Assembly (NCBI RefSeq): GCF_002153745.1
Contig: NZ_JOPL01000017.1
Coordinates: 30,257 to 94,256 of the forward strand
Source of the DNA: Acetobacter sp. DsW_063
GTDB taxonomy: Bacteria > Pseudomonadota > Alphaproteobacteria > Acetobacterales > Acetobacteraceae
Direction of reading: 5' to 3'
Length of the DNA: 64,000 nt
The position numbers were made by a program, and so were the translations under genes. Shown here piece by piece: positions 48,889 to 59,839 of the stretch (its first letter is position 1; every line of letters begins with the position of its first letter). The notes below the pieces were generated by a model. That model saw only the letters and a list, made by a program, of their open reading frames with translations, made no database searches and had not been told where the DNA came from.

Positions 48889-49421
48889 AACCAGCGGACG
48901 CGGATAACTATTCGCTCCGCTCGCTCCCGCTTTCGTCGTCATCGTCCGAGCCGTGGGCGTCTGCTATCGCGCTGTTTCCCGCTTTGCGCTTTCCCTGATG
49001 CCGCGAACGATCGCGGCTTCCTGAAGCTGATCGAACCTACCCTGAGGTCCTTCAGAACCTCGAAAGACCCGATCAGATCGAGATTCCGCGGATTACCGAA
49101 ATCTCGACAGCCGCACGGCCACGGGATCATGCAGCTATAACTGATGCATGTCCCTGTTCAGGGCCGCGCGCGCTGGCAGCATCGGGAATGGCGCCCCAGC
49201 CCCGTCGAAGCAGTATCGTTGCTGAACAATCTCGCCATGAATGCTTCAGAGGACGACGTCGTTTCAGCGGCGCCTTCACCGCGCGCAGCTGAGTCTGCGT
49301 GGTCATCCTGTGGGCTTAACCGTCGAATTCATTCTCGACATATTATTTTGCGAATCACTATCACTTGCAATAATAACTCGAGGCCGTTTTTGGCGGATGT
49401 CTCCTTTGCGCGGTCACAAAA
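48889..49421. other. Intergenic before the TonB receptor, no gene seen
   Basis: The 533 bases have a GAGGT...ACCTC hairpin near 49052 and a 63-codon minus-strand frame at 48939-49130 that I do not believe. The right part, 49320-49421, becomes AT-rich and contains the candidate Fur box. The receptor promoter lies there. Confidence 0.45.
49348..49370 (+). promoter_or_regulatory. Candidate Fur box before the TonB receptor
   Basis: The sequence TTGCGAATCACTATCACTTG plus CAA has TTGC/GCAA ends and internal GAATCA-CTATCA hexamers like Fur sites upstream of siderophore receptors. It lies 52 bases before the ATG, consistent with iron-repressed expression. Matched by eye only. Confidence 0.6.
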
Positions 49422-51698
49422 ATGCACAAGAAGCCGATGCTCGCTCTCAGATTTTCCCTAGATGTAAAGACTGTTCCAAAATTTCTCCTCGGCAGCGCAG
49501 CCATGACCGGGCTTCTGGCCGGTCACGCATATGCCGCCAATGCCCGGCATGTCCGCGCGCGCGCTCCTCAACAGGTCGTCAACAAGGCCGCCACGGCGAC
49601 AGCGCCCCTTTCCCCATCAGGCGCGAGCGGAAAAGCTTCACGCCCCCCGCTTCACGGCGCTCCGGCGGCTGCAAAACCCGAGAGCATTAATGTTCTCGGC
49701 CGCCGCATGGTCGCTACCAGCGCGTCGGCAGGCACAAAGACCGACACTCCGCTTCTGGAGACGACGCAAAGCGTGTCGGTCGTCACCCGCGCCTTCATGA
49801 CGGAACGTCTGGTGCAATCAATCGGCGAGGCGCTGCGCTACGCGCCGGGCGTCAATCCGGATACCTATGGCGCGGACTCCCGCTTCGACTGGATCCGCAT
49901 CCGAGGCTTCGATGTCACGACGTATGGTATGTACCTCGATGGCATGCGTCTTACCGCTGGCACGACCGGACCCGTTCAGGAGCAATATGGACTGGACCGT
50001 GTAGAGGTGCTGAATGGACCGTCCTCGGTGCTCTACGGACAGGCGGCGCCGGGTGGGTTGGTAAACATGGTCAGCAAGAAGCCAAGTTCCACGCCGTATC
50101 ATGAACTGCAGTTTGTCGCCGGTTCCTGGGCGCGATATCAGGGACAGTTCGACATGACCGGATCCATCCCGGGAACCGGGGGATCAGTGGACGGGCGCGT
50201 TGTCGGGCTGGTGCGCGACGCGGACACTCAGGTCCATTATGTGAAGGACAACCGCATCTATGTTGCGCCCTCTTTTACTTGGCACATCACCCCCAAGGAC
50301 GATTTCACCTTCCTGTCATCTTATCTGCATGATCATACTTCAGGGGATCAGTTCTATCCGGCCTATGGGACAGCGCTTTACAATCCGAATGGAAAGCTGA
50401 GCACATCCAGCTTCCTTGGATCACCTGATCTCGACAAGTGGGATCGGAACCAATACGCGGTCGGCTTTCTTTACGAACATCGTTTCAACAGCAATTGGCG
50501 CTTTCAGCAGAGCTTCCGATATCTCGGGCTCGATCTGAACTGGTCGCAGGCCTATAGCACCAGCCTAAGCGCAGACATGATCCATATAAACCGTCTTGCG
50601 TTTCGTGAGGTGGCGTCTGGGCAATTGTACACGTCCGACAGTCGCCTTGTCGGTCATATTCATACCCGTCCAGTGGATCAGACCGTATTACTCGGATTCG
50701 ATTATTCTCGTTACGATCTTGCTCAGGATTATGGTTACACGACCGGCACGCAGCTCAATATTTTCAATCCGGTGTATACAATCCAGCCCGCCATTAAAAT
50801 GACGACCCACATCGTCCAGCAATCAGAACAAAAAGGACTTTATTTTCAAGATCAAATCAAAATCACGGACCGCATCCTGGTGAACCTCGGCGGGCGTTAC
50901 GACTGGACGAATACTGCGACCTTGACCACGACCAGTTCGAGCGCAGTCACAAGTGGCCAGAACAACGGAGTTTTCACCTATCGCGGGGGCATCGGTTATC
51001 TTTTTCCATTCGGCCTCATGGCTTACGCGTCGTATGCACGCTCTTTCCAGCCAGTTACGGGCGTCAATTTCTACGGACAGGCTTTCAAGCCGACCTACGG
51101 GAAACAGGTAGAGGTCGGCGCGAAATATCAGCCGAAGGACAAATCGAGCTTCCTGACGGCTTCGCTCTTTGACCTTACCCAGACGAATGTGAGCCAGACC
51201 GACCCATCGAACGCTCTTAACACAATTCAAACCGGCGAAGTTCGCGTCAAGGGCTTCGAGACGTCCGCAAACGTCAGCCTTGGATCAGGGTTCGACCTTG
51301 TATTCGCCTATACATATCTTGATCCGGTAATTCGTAAATCCACCATAGGCCAGAACGGCAAGCGCCCGACTCTTATACCACGTAATACCGTCTCTCTATG
51401 GGGCGACTATCAGGTGCAGCCCGGACTGGTGCCTGCCCTGACTGGTCTGGGTGTTGGCATGGGGATGAGATATATCGGCAACATAGAAGGCGACAACAAC
51501 GATACGTTCGCAACCCCGGCCGTCACCCTCTTCGACGCCGCCGTCCACTATGATTTTGGACGAAGCAACCGGTGGCGCATCGGACTGAATATCAACAACC
51601 TGTTTGACAAAACCTATGTCGCCAGCTGCTCGGGAACGACGACATGTTATTATGGGCAGCGACGGCGATTACTCGGTAGCGTTCGCGCAAGCTGGTAG
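49422..51698 (+). CDS. TonB-dependent siderophore receptor
   Basis: The 758-residue outer-membrane protein starts with a signal peptide ending near GHAYAANA, then a Pro/Ala linker and a plug domain: INVLGRRM, LLETTQSVSVVTRAFM, LRYAPGVNPDTYGAD and GPSSVLYGQAAPGGLVN. A 22-strand barrel follows, ending GQRRRLLGSVRASW with an aromatic C-terminus. The plug motifs match the ferrichrome/hydroxamate-type receptors (FhuA/FoxA group). I see no N-terminal STN signalling domain. A Fur-box-like site sits upstream. It converges with the lactonase gene. Confidence 0.92.
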   Translation: MHKKPMLALRFSLDVKTVPKFLLGSAAMTGLLAGHAYAANARHVRARAPQQVVNKAATATAPLSPSGASGKASRPPLHGAPAAAKPESINVLGRRMVATSASAGTKTDTPLLETTQSVSVVTRAFMTERLVQSIGEALRYAPGVNPDTYGADSRFDWIRIRGFDVTTYGMYLDGMRLTAGTTGPVQEQYGLDRVEVLNGPSSVLYGQAAPGGLVNMVSKKPSSTPYHELQFVAGSWARYQGQFDMTGSIPGTGGSVDGRVVGLVRDADTQVHYVKDNRIYVAPSFTWHITPKDDFTFLSSYLHDHTSGDQFYPAYGTALYNPNGKLSTSSFLGSPDLDKWDRNQYAVGFLYEHRFNSNWRFQQSFRYLGLDLNWSQAYSTSLSADMIHINRLAFREVASGQLYTSDSRLVGHIHTRPVDQTVLLGFDYSRYDLAQDYGYTTGTQLNIFNPVYTIQPAIKMTTHIVQQSEQKGLYFQDQIKITDRILVNLGGRYDWTNTATLTTTSSSAVTSGQNNGVFTYRGGIGYLFPFGLMAYASYARSFQPVTGVNFYGQAFKPTYGKQVEVGAKYQPKDKSSFLTASLFDLTQTNVSQTDPSNALNTIQTGEVRVKGFETSANVSLGSGFDLVFAYTYLDPVIRKSTIGQNGKRPTLIPRNTVSLWGDYQVQPGLVPALTGLGVGMGMRYIGNIEGDNNDTFATPAVTLFDAAVHYDFGRSNRWRIGLNINNLFDKTYVASCSGTTTCYYGQRRRLLGSVRASW

Positions 51699-51743
51699 CG
51701 CTCGCCCGCGATAAGCCGTTTCACGTCACAACGCCCGCCAACG

Positions 51744-51781
51744 AAAAACGCGCCCGTATTCCCAAGGGAACGCGGGTGCGT
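51744..51781 (-). terminator. Rho-independent terminator of the lactonase gene
   Basis: Read on the minus strand, ACGCACCCGCGTTCCC and GGGAATACGGGCGCGT form a stem of about 14 pairs with wobbles, followed directly by TTTTTCG (51748-51744 on the plus strand as A's). It starts 45 bases after the lactonase stop and also lies 46 bases past the convergent receptor stop, so it could serve both genes. Confidence 0.8.
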
Positions 51782-51825
51782 CTCGTGGCAGGAAATTTAA
51801 CCTGGTCGCCTTGTGGAAGGCGCCC

Positions 51826-53151
51826 TCAGGCCTTGGTGGTCGTAAACGCGAAAGCCGTCGGCGTGCCGACGGGCGTAAAAGTCCAGGTGAAATCCAGCGC
51901 GCCTGTCGCGGGATCGACCTTGAACGAGGTGATCGAATCACTGCGCTGGTTGGCGACGAAAAGGAACTTTGCAGCGGGATCGAAGCTCAGCGACCGCCCG
52001 TAATCCGCACGCGCCCAAACCTCGTCCAGAAGCGCAAGCGAACGATCGGGCTTGACGCCGAACACGGCTATGGAGTTGCCCAACCGGTTCGTGACGTAGA
52101 GGAACTTTCCGTTGGGATGCAGCATGATCCCAGCAGCGATGGTGCTGCCGCGGAAATGCGAGGTGACGGTGGAGATGCTCTGACGTGGCGAGATCGCGCC
52201 AGTGTCGGTGTCATAATCCGCAACGACTACGCGGGAATTCTGCTCGCCAAGAATGTAGATCGTCTTTCCGTCCGGGCTGAAGCAGAAATGCCGTGGCGCC
52301 GAACCCGGCTCCATTGCGTGAAACGGTATTTTCGCAGGCGTGAGCGTGCCGTGTTCAGGGTCGAGCGTGAAGACATAAATACGATCGAGCCCGGCGTCGG
52401 CGACAAGGACGAAGCGTCCCGCCACGTCAGTCTGCACCATGTGCGCATGCGCGCCGGAGTGGTCGCTGACGGCGTAGTTTCCGGGCGGATTGTCCTTGGC
52501 CCGCTCAGGCATGCGCGGCCCGGAATTCTTTACGAGGGCCGTTCGCTCGCCAAGGCTTCCGTCGTCCTTGATGCGAATGACGGCGACGCTGCCACTGGAA
52601 TAATTGGCGACAAGCAGAAAGCGGCCGGACGGGTGAACGCTCAGGTGCGCCGGATTGGCGCCAGCCGACGTCACAGTGTTCAACTTTGTCAGAACGCCGG
52701 TGCGCGGATCGATAGAGAACGCCGTCGCCGCCCCGCTGTCCTTGTTAGCGCCGTAATCTTCCAGTTCGTTGCAGGCGTAGAGAAAGCGGCGATCGTGGGA
52801 GAGCGCCAGGAACGACGGATTGTCGGTGTCTTCGAAAACCGAAAGATGGGTCAGCACGCCGTTGTCCGGATTTACCTCGAACAACGTTACGCCCTTCGCG
52901 TTGGCCTCCGGCGGCCCGTGCTTCGTGTACCCCCCGACGTAGCACAACACGCGCTCTCCGCTTGACTGCGCCGCTGCGGCTTCCGGCGTGGTCTTGGGCA
53001 GCGCGCCCGCCGGCAACGGTTCGGCAGGAGGCGTCGGCGCAGGCGCCGCAGGTTTCGGTGCGGCCGCCGATGCACGCCATGCGGCGCCGGCGACCCCGGC
53101 GGCGACAAGTGATGAACCGAGGACCCGACGGCTGATATTCCAGTTTTCCAT
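51826..53151 (-). CDS. Lactonase-family seven-bladed beta-propeller protein, Tat-exported
   Basis: The 441-residue protein has a twin-arginine signal, NISRRVLGSSLVAAG, a Pro/Ala-rich linker, and a lactonase/6-phosphogluconolactonase-like beta-propeller: YVGGYTKHGPPEANAKG, LALSHDRRFLYACNELED, NPAHLSVHPSGRFLLVANYSSG, GAHAHMVQTDVAGRFVLVADAGLD and PRHFCFSPDGKTIYILGEQNS. The family includes YbhE-type 6-phosphogluconolactonases, but the exported location makes that substrate doubtful. The function is unclear. A terminator follows on the minus strand. Confidence 0.88.
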   Translation of the reverse strand: MENWNISRRVLGSSLVAAGVAGAAWRASAAAPKPAAPAPTPPAEPLPAGALPKTTPEAAAAQSSGERVLCYVGGYTKHGPPEANAKGVTLFEVNPDNGVLTHLSVFEDTDNPSFLALSHDRRFLYACNELEDYGANKDSGAATAFSIDPRTGVLTKLNTVTSAGANPAHLSVHPSGRFLLVANYSSGSVAVIRIKDDGSLGERTALVKNSGPRMPERAKDNPPGNYAVSDHSGAHAHMVQTDVAGRFVLVADAGLDRIYVFTLDPEHGTLTPAKIPFHAMEPGSAPRHFCFSPDGKTIYILGEQNSRVVVADYDTDTGAISPRQSISTVTSHFRGSTIAAGIMLHPNGKFLYVTNRLGNSIAVFGVKPDRSLALLDEVWARADYGRSLSFDPAAKFLFVANQRSDSITSFKVDPATGALDFTWTFTPVGTPTAFAFTTTKA

Positions 53152-53186
53152 TGTTCTTCCTTATTGACCTGCCTGGCGCACGTAGT

Positions 53187-53735
53187 TCAGGGGTTTTCCG
53201 GCAACTTGCAGGCGGCGCCTATTGGTCCAGAGTAACGTGTCCATGTCTGCGTCTGGCCAAAGAGAGGTATACCCACGTAGCCGCGCAGCTTCATCACATT
53301 CGGGCGCGGTGACCAGATTTGCGCATCATAAGTTTTGTCGGAGTCCGGGTCGAGAATATGCCCCTCCCACCGACCAGACGTATCGTCGCTTGGCCTGAAA
53401 TCCGTCAACATCGTCAGGCCGCACTCGGACTGACCGTGCTTGCCGCGCGGAATCTCGGGGCCGTCGTACTGCATTCCGACAAGGGCGCCGCAGATCGTAT
53501 CGCCGCAACTGCGGATACTGAAAACGCCATCATGCTTCTCACTCAGCCACAGCCCCCCAAGCGTTCCGGGGTCGAGCGGCGCAGCCGTTGACGTCGCGTT
53601 GGCGGCCGCCTGCTGCGCGCTGGCGGAAGATATGTCTGCTACGGCAATCGCGAAAAGGGCGAACGCCGCGCGCCAGACGTTATCAGCCGTCAGAGCGCGC
53701 AACCCACGGAATGCTTTGGAATGGTACGCCCTCAT
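53187..53735 (-). CDS. DUF2147 domain secreted protein
   Basis: The 182-residue product has a hydrophobic signal (AAFALFAIAVADISSASAQ) and a DUF2147 domain with GLWLSEKHDGVFSIRSCGDTICGALVGM and the late MKLRGYVGIPLFGQTQTW. DUF2147 proteins are small exported beta-barrels of unknown function. The start ATG at 53735 overlaps the DUF1178 gene by 53 bases; a later internal TTG at 53702 is possible. The overlap suggests translational coupling. Confidence 0.8.
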   Translation of the reverse strand: MRAYHSKAFRGLRALTADNVWRAAFALFAIAVADISSASAQQAAANATSTAAPLDPGTLGGLWLSEKHDGVFSIRSCGDTICGALVGMQYDGPEIPRGKHGQSECGLTMLTDFRPSDDTSGRWEGHILDPDSDKTYDAQIWSPRPNVMKLRGYVGIPLFGQTQTWTRYSGPIGAACKLPENP

Positions 53736-54150
53736 CTTCCAGCGCTTCGCGTTGTTCATCGGACATGCTGCCATAGATCGCCCGCTCATCGGCTTCCTTG
53801 CGGTGCATACGCAACGCTTCATCAGCGAAACTGTCGCCAACATGCTCCGCTTTTGTCTCGACCTCACGACGCAGACGCTGCAGGGCGGCAAGCAACGCGT
53901 CCGGGATCGGGCCCGCTGCATGGCCGGACGCCGGAACTTCACCGGAAGCAGAAAACGGCTTGGCGGCCTGAAGGGCGCGAGACGGCGCTGTGACGACCGA
54001 CGGCGCCATCAGTGCCCGCGCGACGTCGCTCGCGCCGCATTGCGGGCAGGAAAGAAGGCCGCGCGCAGCCTGATCATCGAAGGCTGTCGAGTTACGGAAC
54101 CACCCTTCGAATTCATGACCGGCCACGCACCGCAGCTGATAATGAATCAC
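53683..54150 (-). CDS. DUF1178 family protein
   Basis: The 155-residue protein begins VIHYQLRCVAGHEFEGWFRN and has a zinc-ribbon pair SCPQCGASDV; these are the signature of DUF1178. A GTG at 54150, with GGGAG about eight bases upstream, is the start; an upstream ATG frame adds 72 unconserved residues. The family occurs in alpha- and betaproteobacteria with no known function. It lies downstream of grxC by 34 bases and overlaps the DUF2147 gene. Confidence 0.87.
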   Translation of the reverse strand: MIHYQLRCVAGHEFEGWFRNSTAFDDQAARGLLSCPQCGASDVARALMAPSVVTAPSRALQAAKPFSASGEVPASGHAAGPIPDALLAALQRLRREVETKAEHVGDSFADEALRMHRKEADERAIYGSMSDEQREALEDEGVPFQSIPWVARSDG

Positions 54151-54184
54151 CGCCCCGCACTCCCGCGCGTTCCCTCCATGGCGC

Positions 54185-54445
54185 TCAGGCCTGACCGAGC
54201 AAGGAATTGAGCGCCCCACGCCGCTCCAGAGAGAACAGGTCGTCGCAGCCGCCAATACCCTGCCCGTCGATAAAAATCTGCGGAACGGTGGTCTGCCCGC
54301 CCGAACGCTGTATCGCCGTCTCACGTTCTGGCGTCCCCCGAGGAGCGTTGATTTCGGTAAATGCAACGCCCTTATGCTCGAGCAAGGCGACGGCGCGGTG
54401 GCAGTAGGGGCAACCCGGCTGCGTGTAAATCTCTACGCTAGGCAT
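54185..54445 (-). CDS. grxC: Glutaredoxin 3
   Basis: The 86-residue dithiol glutaredoxin has CPYC in YTQPGCPYCHRAVALL, the cis-Pro region TTVPQIFIDGQGIGG and GCDDL. It reduces disulfides using glutathione. The ATG at 54445 has CGGAG six bases upstream and gives the normal size; an upstream ATG frame lacks a ribosome-binding site. It forms an operon with the DUF1178 and DUF2147 genes (grxC-DUF1178-DUF2147). Confidence 0.94.
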   Translation of the reverse strand: MPSVEIYTQPGCPYCHRAVALLEHKGVAFTEINAPRGTPERETAIQRSGGQTTVPQIFIDGQGIGGCDDLFSLERRGALNSLLGQA

Positions 54446-54613
54446 CGTAACTCCGGCATTTTCTCGCCCCGACGCATCTGTCGGCGCTTCAACACGCGTG
54501 TCGTTCGACATCGCGTCTGGCCATACGTCGGAACGAGCGATCTGCTTTACACCATACCGTGTCTTGCGCCTCTGTCACAGGCGCCATGCATATGACGCGT
54601 AACGGCGCGAATC

Positions 54614-55432
54614 TTACGGCCGCTCGTCCAGCCATGCGGGCGCGCCCACGTCCTCAGTTTCAGGGCGTAGCGTGCGGGCTGCCGCCAGAATCCCGACGCT
54701 GGCAGCTCCCGCAGCCAGTAACACGGCGCTGCACGCCGAAGCCGTCGCCCCGGTCGTCAGCACGTCATCGACCAGAACCACCCTGCGGCCCGCCAGCAAG
54801 GCCTGCCTCTTAGGGTTGATCACAATGGCTTCGGTCATTTCCCGTGCCCGCTCAGCAGCGGAAAACCCGACAAGGCGAGCCGTAGCGCGCGGGCGCCGAA
54901 GAGCGTCGACCATCACCGGAGCGCCTGAAATTCGGCTGACAGCTCGGGCCAGCAACGCGGCCTGATTGTAACGGCGCTGGAGCAAGCGGCGCCAATGCAC
55001 GGGCACCGGAACGAGCAGATCGGCGTCCGCCAGCATATCAGCCCCCGCTCGCGACATCTGCCGCGCGAGGAACGCGGCATTCTGCGTCTGATCGGCGTAT
55101 TTCAGTGCGAGAATCAGATCCCGCGATGCGTCGTCGTAGACATAGGCCGCCCTGGCCTGCGTCCAGACAGGGGGCCGACGCTCGCAGCGAACGCAGCATG
55201 ACGTCGCCCCAAGATGGGAGTCTGCGGCCAGAGGGACGCCACAGCGGTCGCAGCGTGGCGCACCAATCAGACGCAGCCGCGTGAAGCAGTCAGGGCAGAG
55301 TGCCCCAGCGCGATCGACCTCCGCGCCGCAACTCGCGCAGGTCGGCGGCAAGACCAGATCGAGCGCGAATCGTCCGACCGAGCGGGCGCCGCGCATCAAA
55401 GCGCCGCCAGCGGCAGATTCCGTTATCGGCAT
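54614..55432 (-). CDS. comF: ComF family phosphoribosyltransferase-like protein
   Basis: The 272-residue protein has four-Cys zinc-finger segments at the start (TCASCGAEVDRAGALCPDCF, CDRCGVPL, CCVRCERRPP) and the PRTase site VVLVDDVLTTGATASAC near residue 230. ComF proteins support DNA uptake in competent bacteria; in others the role is uncertain. The ATG at 55432 (GGAGAG upstream) is preferred over the longer frame to 55528. It is divergent from the methyltransferase gene, 107 bases apart. Confidence 0.88.
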   Translation of the reverse strand: MPITESAAGGALMRGARSVGRFALDLVLPPTCASCGAEVDRAGALCPDCFTRLRLIGAPRCDRCGVPLAADSHLGATSCCVRCERRPPVWTQARAAYVYDDASRDLILALKYADQTQNAAFLARQMSRAGADMLADADLLVPVPVHWRRLLQRRYNQAALLARAVSRISGAPVMVDALRRPRATARLVGFSAAERAREMTEAIVINPKRQALLAGRRVVLVDDVLTTGATASACSAVLLAAGAASVGILAAARTLRPETEDVGAPAWLDERP

Positions 55433-55539
55433 CAACGCTCTCCTGCGGGCGCGCAAGTTGACACTCGGCGCCCCTATCTCCCGGCGCGCGCCGCCTCTCC
55501 TCTTGGCACAGACGCGGAGCGCGCGCACATGGTGGCTTC

Positions 55540-56430
55540 ATGGACGAAGATCATCTCATTTTCGACCGTCGGGCCGTCCGCCTGCATCGGGATCGCGCTT
55601 CCGCGACGCTTGGCACCGTCTCTCCTGTTCTGCAGGAGACAGCCGAACGGCTGCTCGAACGGCTGGACGACATCACACGCAGCTTCTCCCATGCACTCGA
55701 CATCGGGGGCCGCGGCGCGGTCGCCACGGGCCTGGGGGCGCGCGGCGTCGCGGTCACGAGTTGTGATCTTTCGCCCCGCATGGCGCGTCTGGCGGGTCCC
55801 GGCTCCGTCTGCGCTGACGAGGAGGTCCTGCCCTTCGCGCCGGCTTCGTTCGATCTCGTCGTGGCCAATCTGTCGCTGCACTGGGTGAACGACCTTCCGG
55901 GGGCTCTGGCGCAGATACGTCATGTCCTGAAGCCCGACGGCCTGTTTCTCGCCAGCATGCCGGTCCTGCCGACATTATCGGGCCTCCGGGAGGCGCTCGC
56001 CGAAACCGAACTCGCATTGCGCGACGGCGTATCGGCGCGGGTGTCTCCGTTTCCAGCCCTTCGGGATTGTGCGGCGTTGCTGCAACGCGTCGGCTTCGCT
56101 TTGCCGGTCGTCGACGCCGATCTACTGGATCTGCGATACCGCACGGCGCTGGCGCTGCTGACGGATCTGCGGGCGGCGGGCGAAACCAATGCCGTGCGCC
56201 TGCGCGATCACAGGACGCCGCCAGTGTCTCTTTTCCCTGCCGCACTCGCGGCGTTACAGGAGCGAGCGCCCGAGGGTGACGCACTCTCCGTGCCTCTGCA
56301 TATGGCCGTGATGAGCGCCTGGGCGCCTGCCGCCAGCCAGCCTAAGCCTCTGGCGCCGGGGCAGTTCAACACGTCTTTGCATGATGTTTTTGGCGAAGCG
56401 GGAAGCGCGACACCGGAAAACGGGAACTGA
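55540..56430 (+). CDS. SAM-dependent methyltransferase (NDUFAF5/BioC-like)
   Basis: The 296-residue protein has an FDRRAVRLHRDRA-type N-terminus and a class I methyltransferase core: the glycine-rich motif ALDIGGRGAVATGL, then SCDLSPRMARL, DLVVANLSLHWVND and LKPDGLFLASMP. This order resembles NDUFAF5, a complex I assembly factor, and BioC. The substrate is unknown. It is divergent from comF and convergent with the YidB-like gene. Confidence 0.83.
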   Translation: MDEDHLIFDRRAVRLHRDRASATLGTVSPVLQETAERLLERLDDITRSFSHALDIGGRGAVATGLGARGVAVTSCDLSPRMARLAGPGSVCADEEVLPFAPASFDLVVANLSLHWVNDLPGALAQIRHVLKPDGLFLASMPVLPTLSGLREALAETELALRDGVSARVSPFPALRDCAALLQRVGFALPVVDADLLDLRYRTALALLTDLRAAGETNAVRLRDHRTPPVSLFPAALAALQERAPEGDALSVPLHMAVMSAWAPAASQPKPLAPGQFNTSLHDVFGEAGSATPENGN

Positions 56431-56489
56431 GAGCAGCCATCTCCGGCTGAAACTTCCGCTTCAATTCCCGTCATGGCGCGTCCAGAGTC

Positions 56490-56879
56490 TCAAGCCTCTG
56501 CGGCGCCACCTGCTGGCGCAGCGGCGTCTTCGACCCGAGCGCGAGCCGCCAGGCGCTCGACGGCGACAGGCAACGTCTTCGCAATGACCGGCAACAGGGG
56601 CGCAAGCGGCAACCCAGTGCAACTGGCGATAAACTTAGCCTGATCGGACGTCAGCAGGCGCTGGACTTCCCCGACCGTCAAAGGCTCCGTCGGCTGACCG
56701 TTCGTCCAACACCGGGCCTTATCGCCAAGTCCGACTTTCTCACACTGCTGGACAATATGCTCGACGCCGGCCTTTCCGTGCTCTGACGCCAGCATCTTGC
56801 GCACGGCCTCAGCCACTGCGTCGTTGTTGGCCACGCTGTTCAGCGCCTTGTCTTTAAGACCTTTCAAAAATCCGCTCAT
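56490..56879 (-). CDS. YidB-like (DUF937) family protein
   Basis: The 129-residue product has GVEHIVQQCEKVGLGDKARCW and NGQPTEPLTVGEVQRLL, the YidB/DUF937-type pattern, without the usual tail. The start ATG at 56879 (GGAG upstream) gives MSGFLKGLKDKALNSV. The Ala/Glu-rich C-terminus is unusual. Function unknown. Confidence 0.72.
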   Translation of the reverse strand: MSGFLKGLKDKALNSVANNDAVAEAVRKMLASEHGKAGVEHIVQQCEKVGLGDKARCWTNGQPTEPLTVGEVQRLLTSDQAKFIASCTGLPLAPLLPVIAKTLPVAVERLAARARVEDAAAPAGGAAEA

Positions 56880-57231
56880 ACGCCATGCTCCTTGCCAGCA
56901 TGGAATGCGCGCCATGCCTGCTCTAATGTATACGCTTACCAATTCCCGGCACGGACATATAAGTCAACGTCAAAACGAAACTGCGCACATCAACGACGAT
57001 GCACAAAATTTTATTTACAGATACCACAAACCTACCATTTATTTATTACGTTATCTAAAAAAATCTTTGTCTTTGGTTCATTGCCAACGCGACAATCCTG
57101 ATCAGACACCAATCGCTACGTCATCTCGACAGATGCAGCCACCGGGTCAAAAATCCAATTTATGAATCAGCGAGTCGCGGGCCTCAGCCTCCTGCGTCGC
57201 CTGCCCTATTCCAAAACGACGACAGAGAGTC
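56880..57231. other. Intergenic before map, no gene seen
   Basis: These 352 bases are AT-rich at 56990-57070 (ATTTATTTATTACG), in contrast to the neighbours, and probably hold the divergent promoters of map and the YidB-like gene. No small gene or RNA is recognised. Confidence 0.45.
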
Positions 57232-58660
<1,429 letters not shown>

Positions 58661-58729
58661 CTACCCGTGAGGAAAGGCGGCGAATGGATACGACAAGACT
58701 GTGCGAAGCGCCATCAGGTTGCCTGCGTC

Positions 58730-59839
58730 TCAGGTCGTGCGCATACCGCGAACATGCGTTTCCTGCACGACGAAGTCCTCATCCATCACGACGAAATCGG
58801 CCCGCAGCCCCGGCGCGATTCGGCCACGGTCATGCAGCCCCAGATAACGCGCCGCGTTGCCGCTCACCAATGCCGCGGCGCGGGGCAGCGACATGCCACC
58901 GGCCGTCACCGCATTGCGGAAAGCGACGTCGAGGGTGAGGACGCTGCCCGCAAGCGATCCGTCGGGAAGACGCACGACGCCATCACGGATCATGACAGCC
59001 TGCCCGCCCAACGTGCTCTCTCCTTCCGGACCGCCCGCGCCGCGCATGGCGTCAGTCACGAACAGCAAGCGCCCGGGCATGTTGCGTTCGACCAGCCTGA
59101 AAGTAGCTGGATGGACATGATGCGTATCGAAGATCATCTCGCCATAGGCGGCGTCACTGCAGATCAGCGCCGTTACCGGACCGGGGCGGCGGCCTTCTAT
59201 CGGCGACATGGCGTTGAACAGGTGTGTGGCGCCGGGGACGCCGCCCGCCGCGCAGATCGTGCAGATGGCGCGCGCGGCGCCTTCGTAATCGGTCGTGGTG
59301 TGCCCCAGGCTGACCCGTACTCCGGCGCGCGAAAATCTGCCGATCGCGTCTTCCGCGTGGTCCAGTTCAGGGGCCAACGTCACCACCTTTACGACGCCCG
59401 TGGACAGAGCTTCCTCGACAAGCGCTGGCTCAGGGGCGACGGCGAAAGGCGGCTGCGCGCCCAATTTGTGCGGGCTGACAAACGGGCCTTCGAGGTGGGC
59501 GCCGTAAATATCAGGACCGTTCTCGACACCCTGAGCCTTTACCTCCGCGACAGCGCGCAGCGCCGACATGACGTCGGCCCAGGGGCGCGTGATGGTGGTC
59601 GGCAGGATGGTGGTCGTTCCGTGCGCAAGATGGAATCGCGAAAGGCGACGGATCGCGTCCGGCCCGTCCATTGTGTCCGCGCCGGCCCCGCCGTGCACGT
59701 GTCCATCGATGAATCCCGGAAGGATCAGTCGGCGTGGCGCGGCCAGAAACGGTTCGATCGAGCGAATGACGGAGTCGTAAGTCACGCGTGCCGGGAGCAC
59801 CTGATCCGGGAGTACGACATGCCCTTCGATGGTCGTCAT
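58730..59839 (-). CDS. nagA: N-acetylglucosamine-6-phosphate deacetylase
   Basis: The 369-residue enzyme deacetylates GlcNAc-6-phosphate in amino-sugar and peptidoglycan recycling. Metal and active-site blocks are PGFIDGHVHGGAGADTMDG, AHLEGPFVSPHKLGAQ, SLGHTTTDYEGA and THLFNAMSPIEGR. The later catalytic Asp lies in LLFVTDAMRGAGG. The start ATG at 59839 is used; a long upstream frame lacks homology. It is divergent from galE; no nagB or transporter gene is nearby. Confidence 0.92.
   Translation of the reverse strand: MTTIEGHVVLPDQVLPARVTYDSVIRSIEPFLAAPRRLILPGFIDGHVHGGAGADTMDGPDAIRRLSRFHLAHGTTTILPTTITRPWADVMSALRAVAEVKAQGVENGPDIYGAHLEGPFVSPHKLGAQPPFAVAPEPALVEEALSTGVVKVVTLAPELDHAEDAIGRFSRAGVRVSLGHTTTDYEGAARAICTICAAGGVPGATHLFNAMSPIEGRRPGPVTALICSDAAYGEMIFDTHHVHPATFRLVERNMPGRLLFVTDAMRGAGGPEGESTLGGQAVMIRDGVVRLPDGSLAGSVLTLDVAFRNAVTAGGMSLPRAAALVSGNAARYLGLHDRGRIAPGLRADFVVMDEDFVVQETHVRGMRTT

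Noticed and set aside
48939..49130. 63-codon minus-strand frame, considered as a transposase remnant
   Set aside because: No DDE or other transposase motif, no inverted repeats or target duplication nearby.
51811..52965. 384-codon plus-strand frame opposite the lactonase gene
   Set aside because: Shadow frame; the minus strand has propeller repeats, a Tat signal and a terminator.
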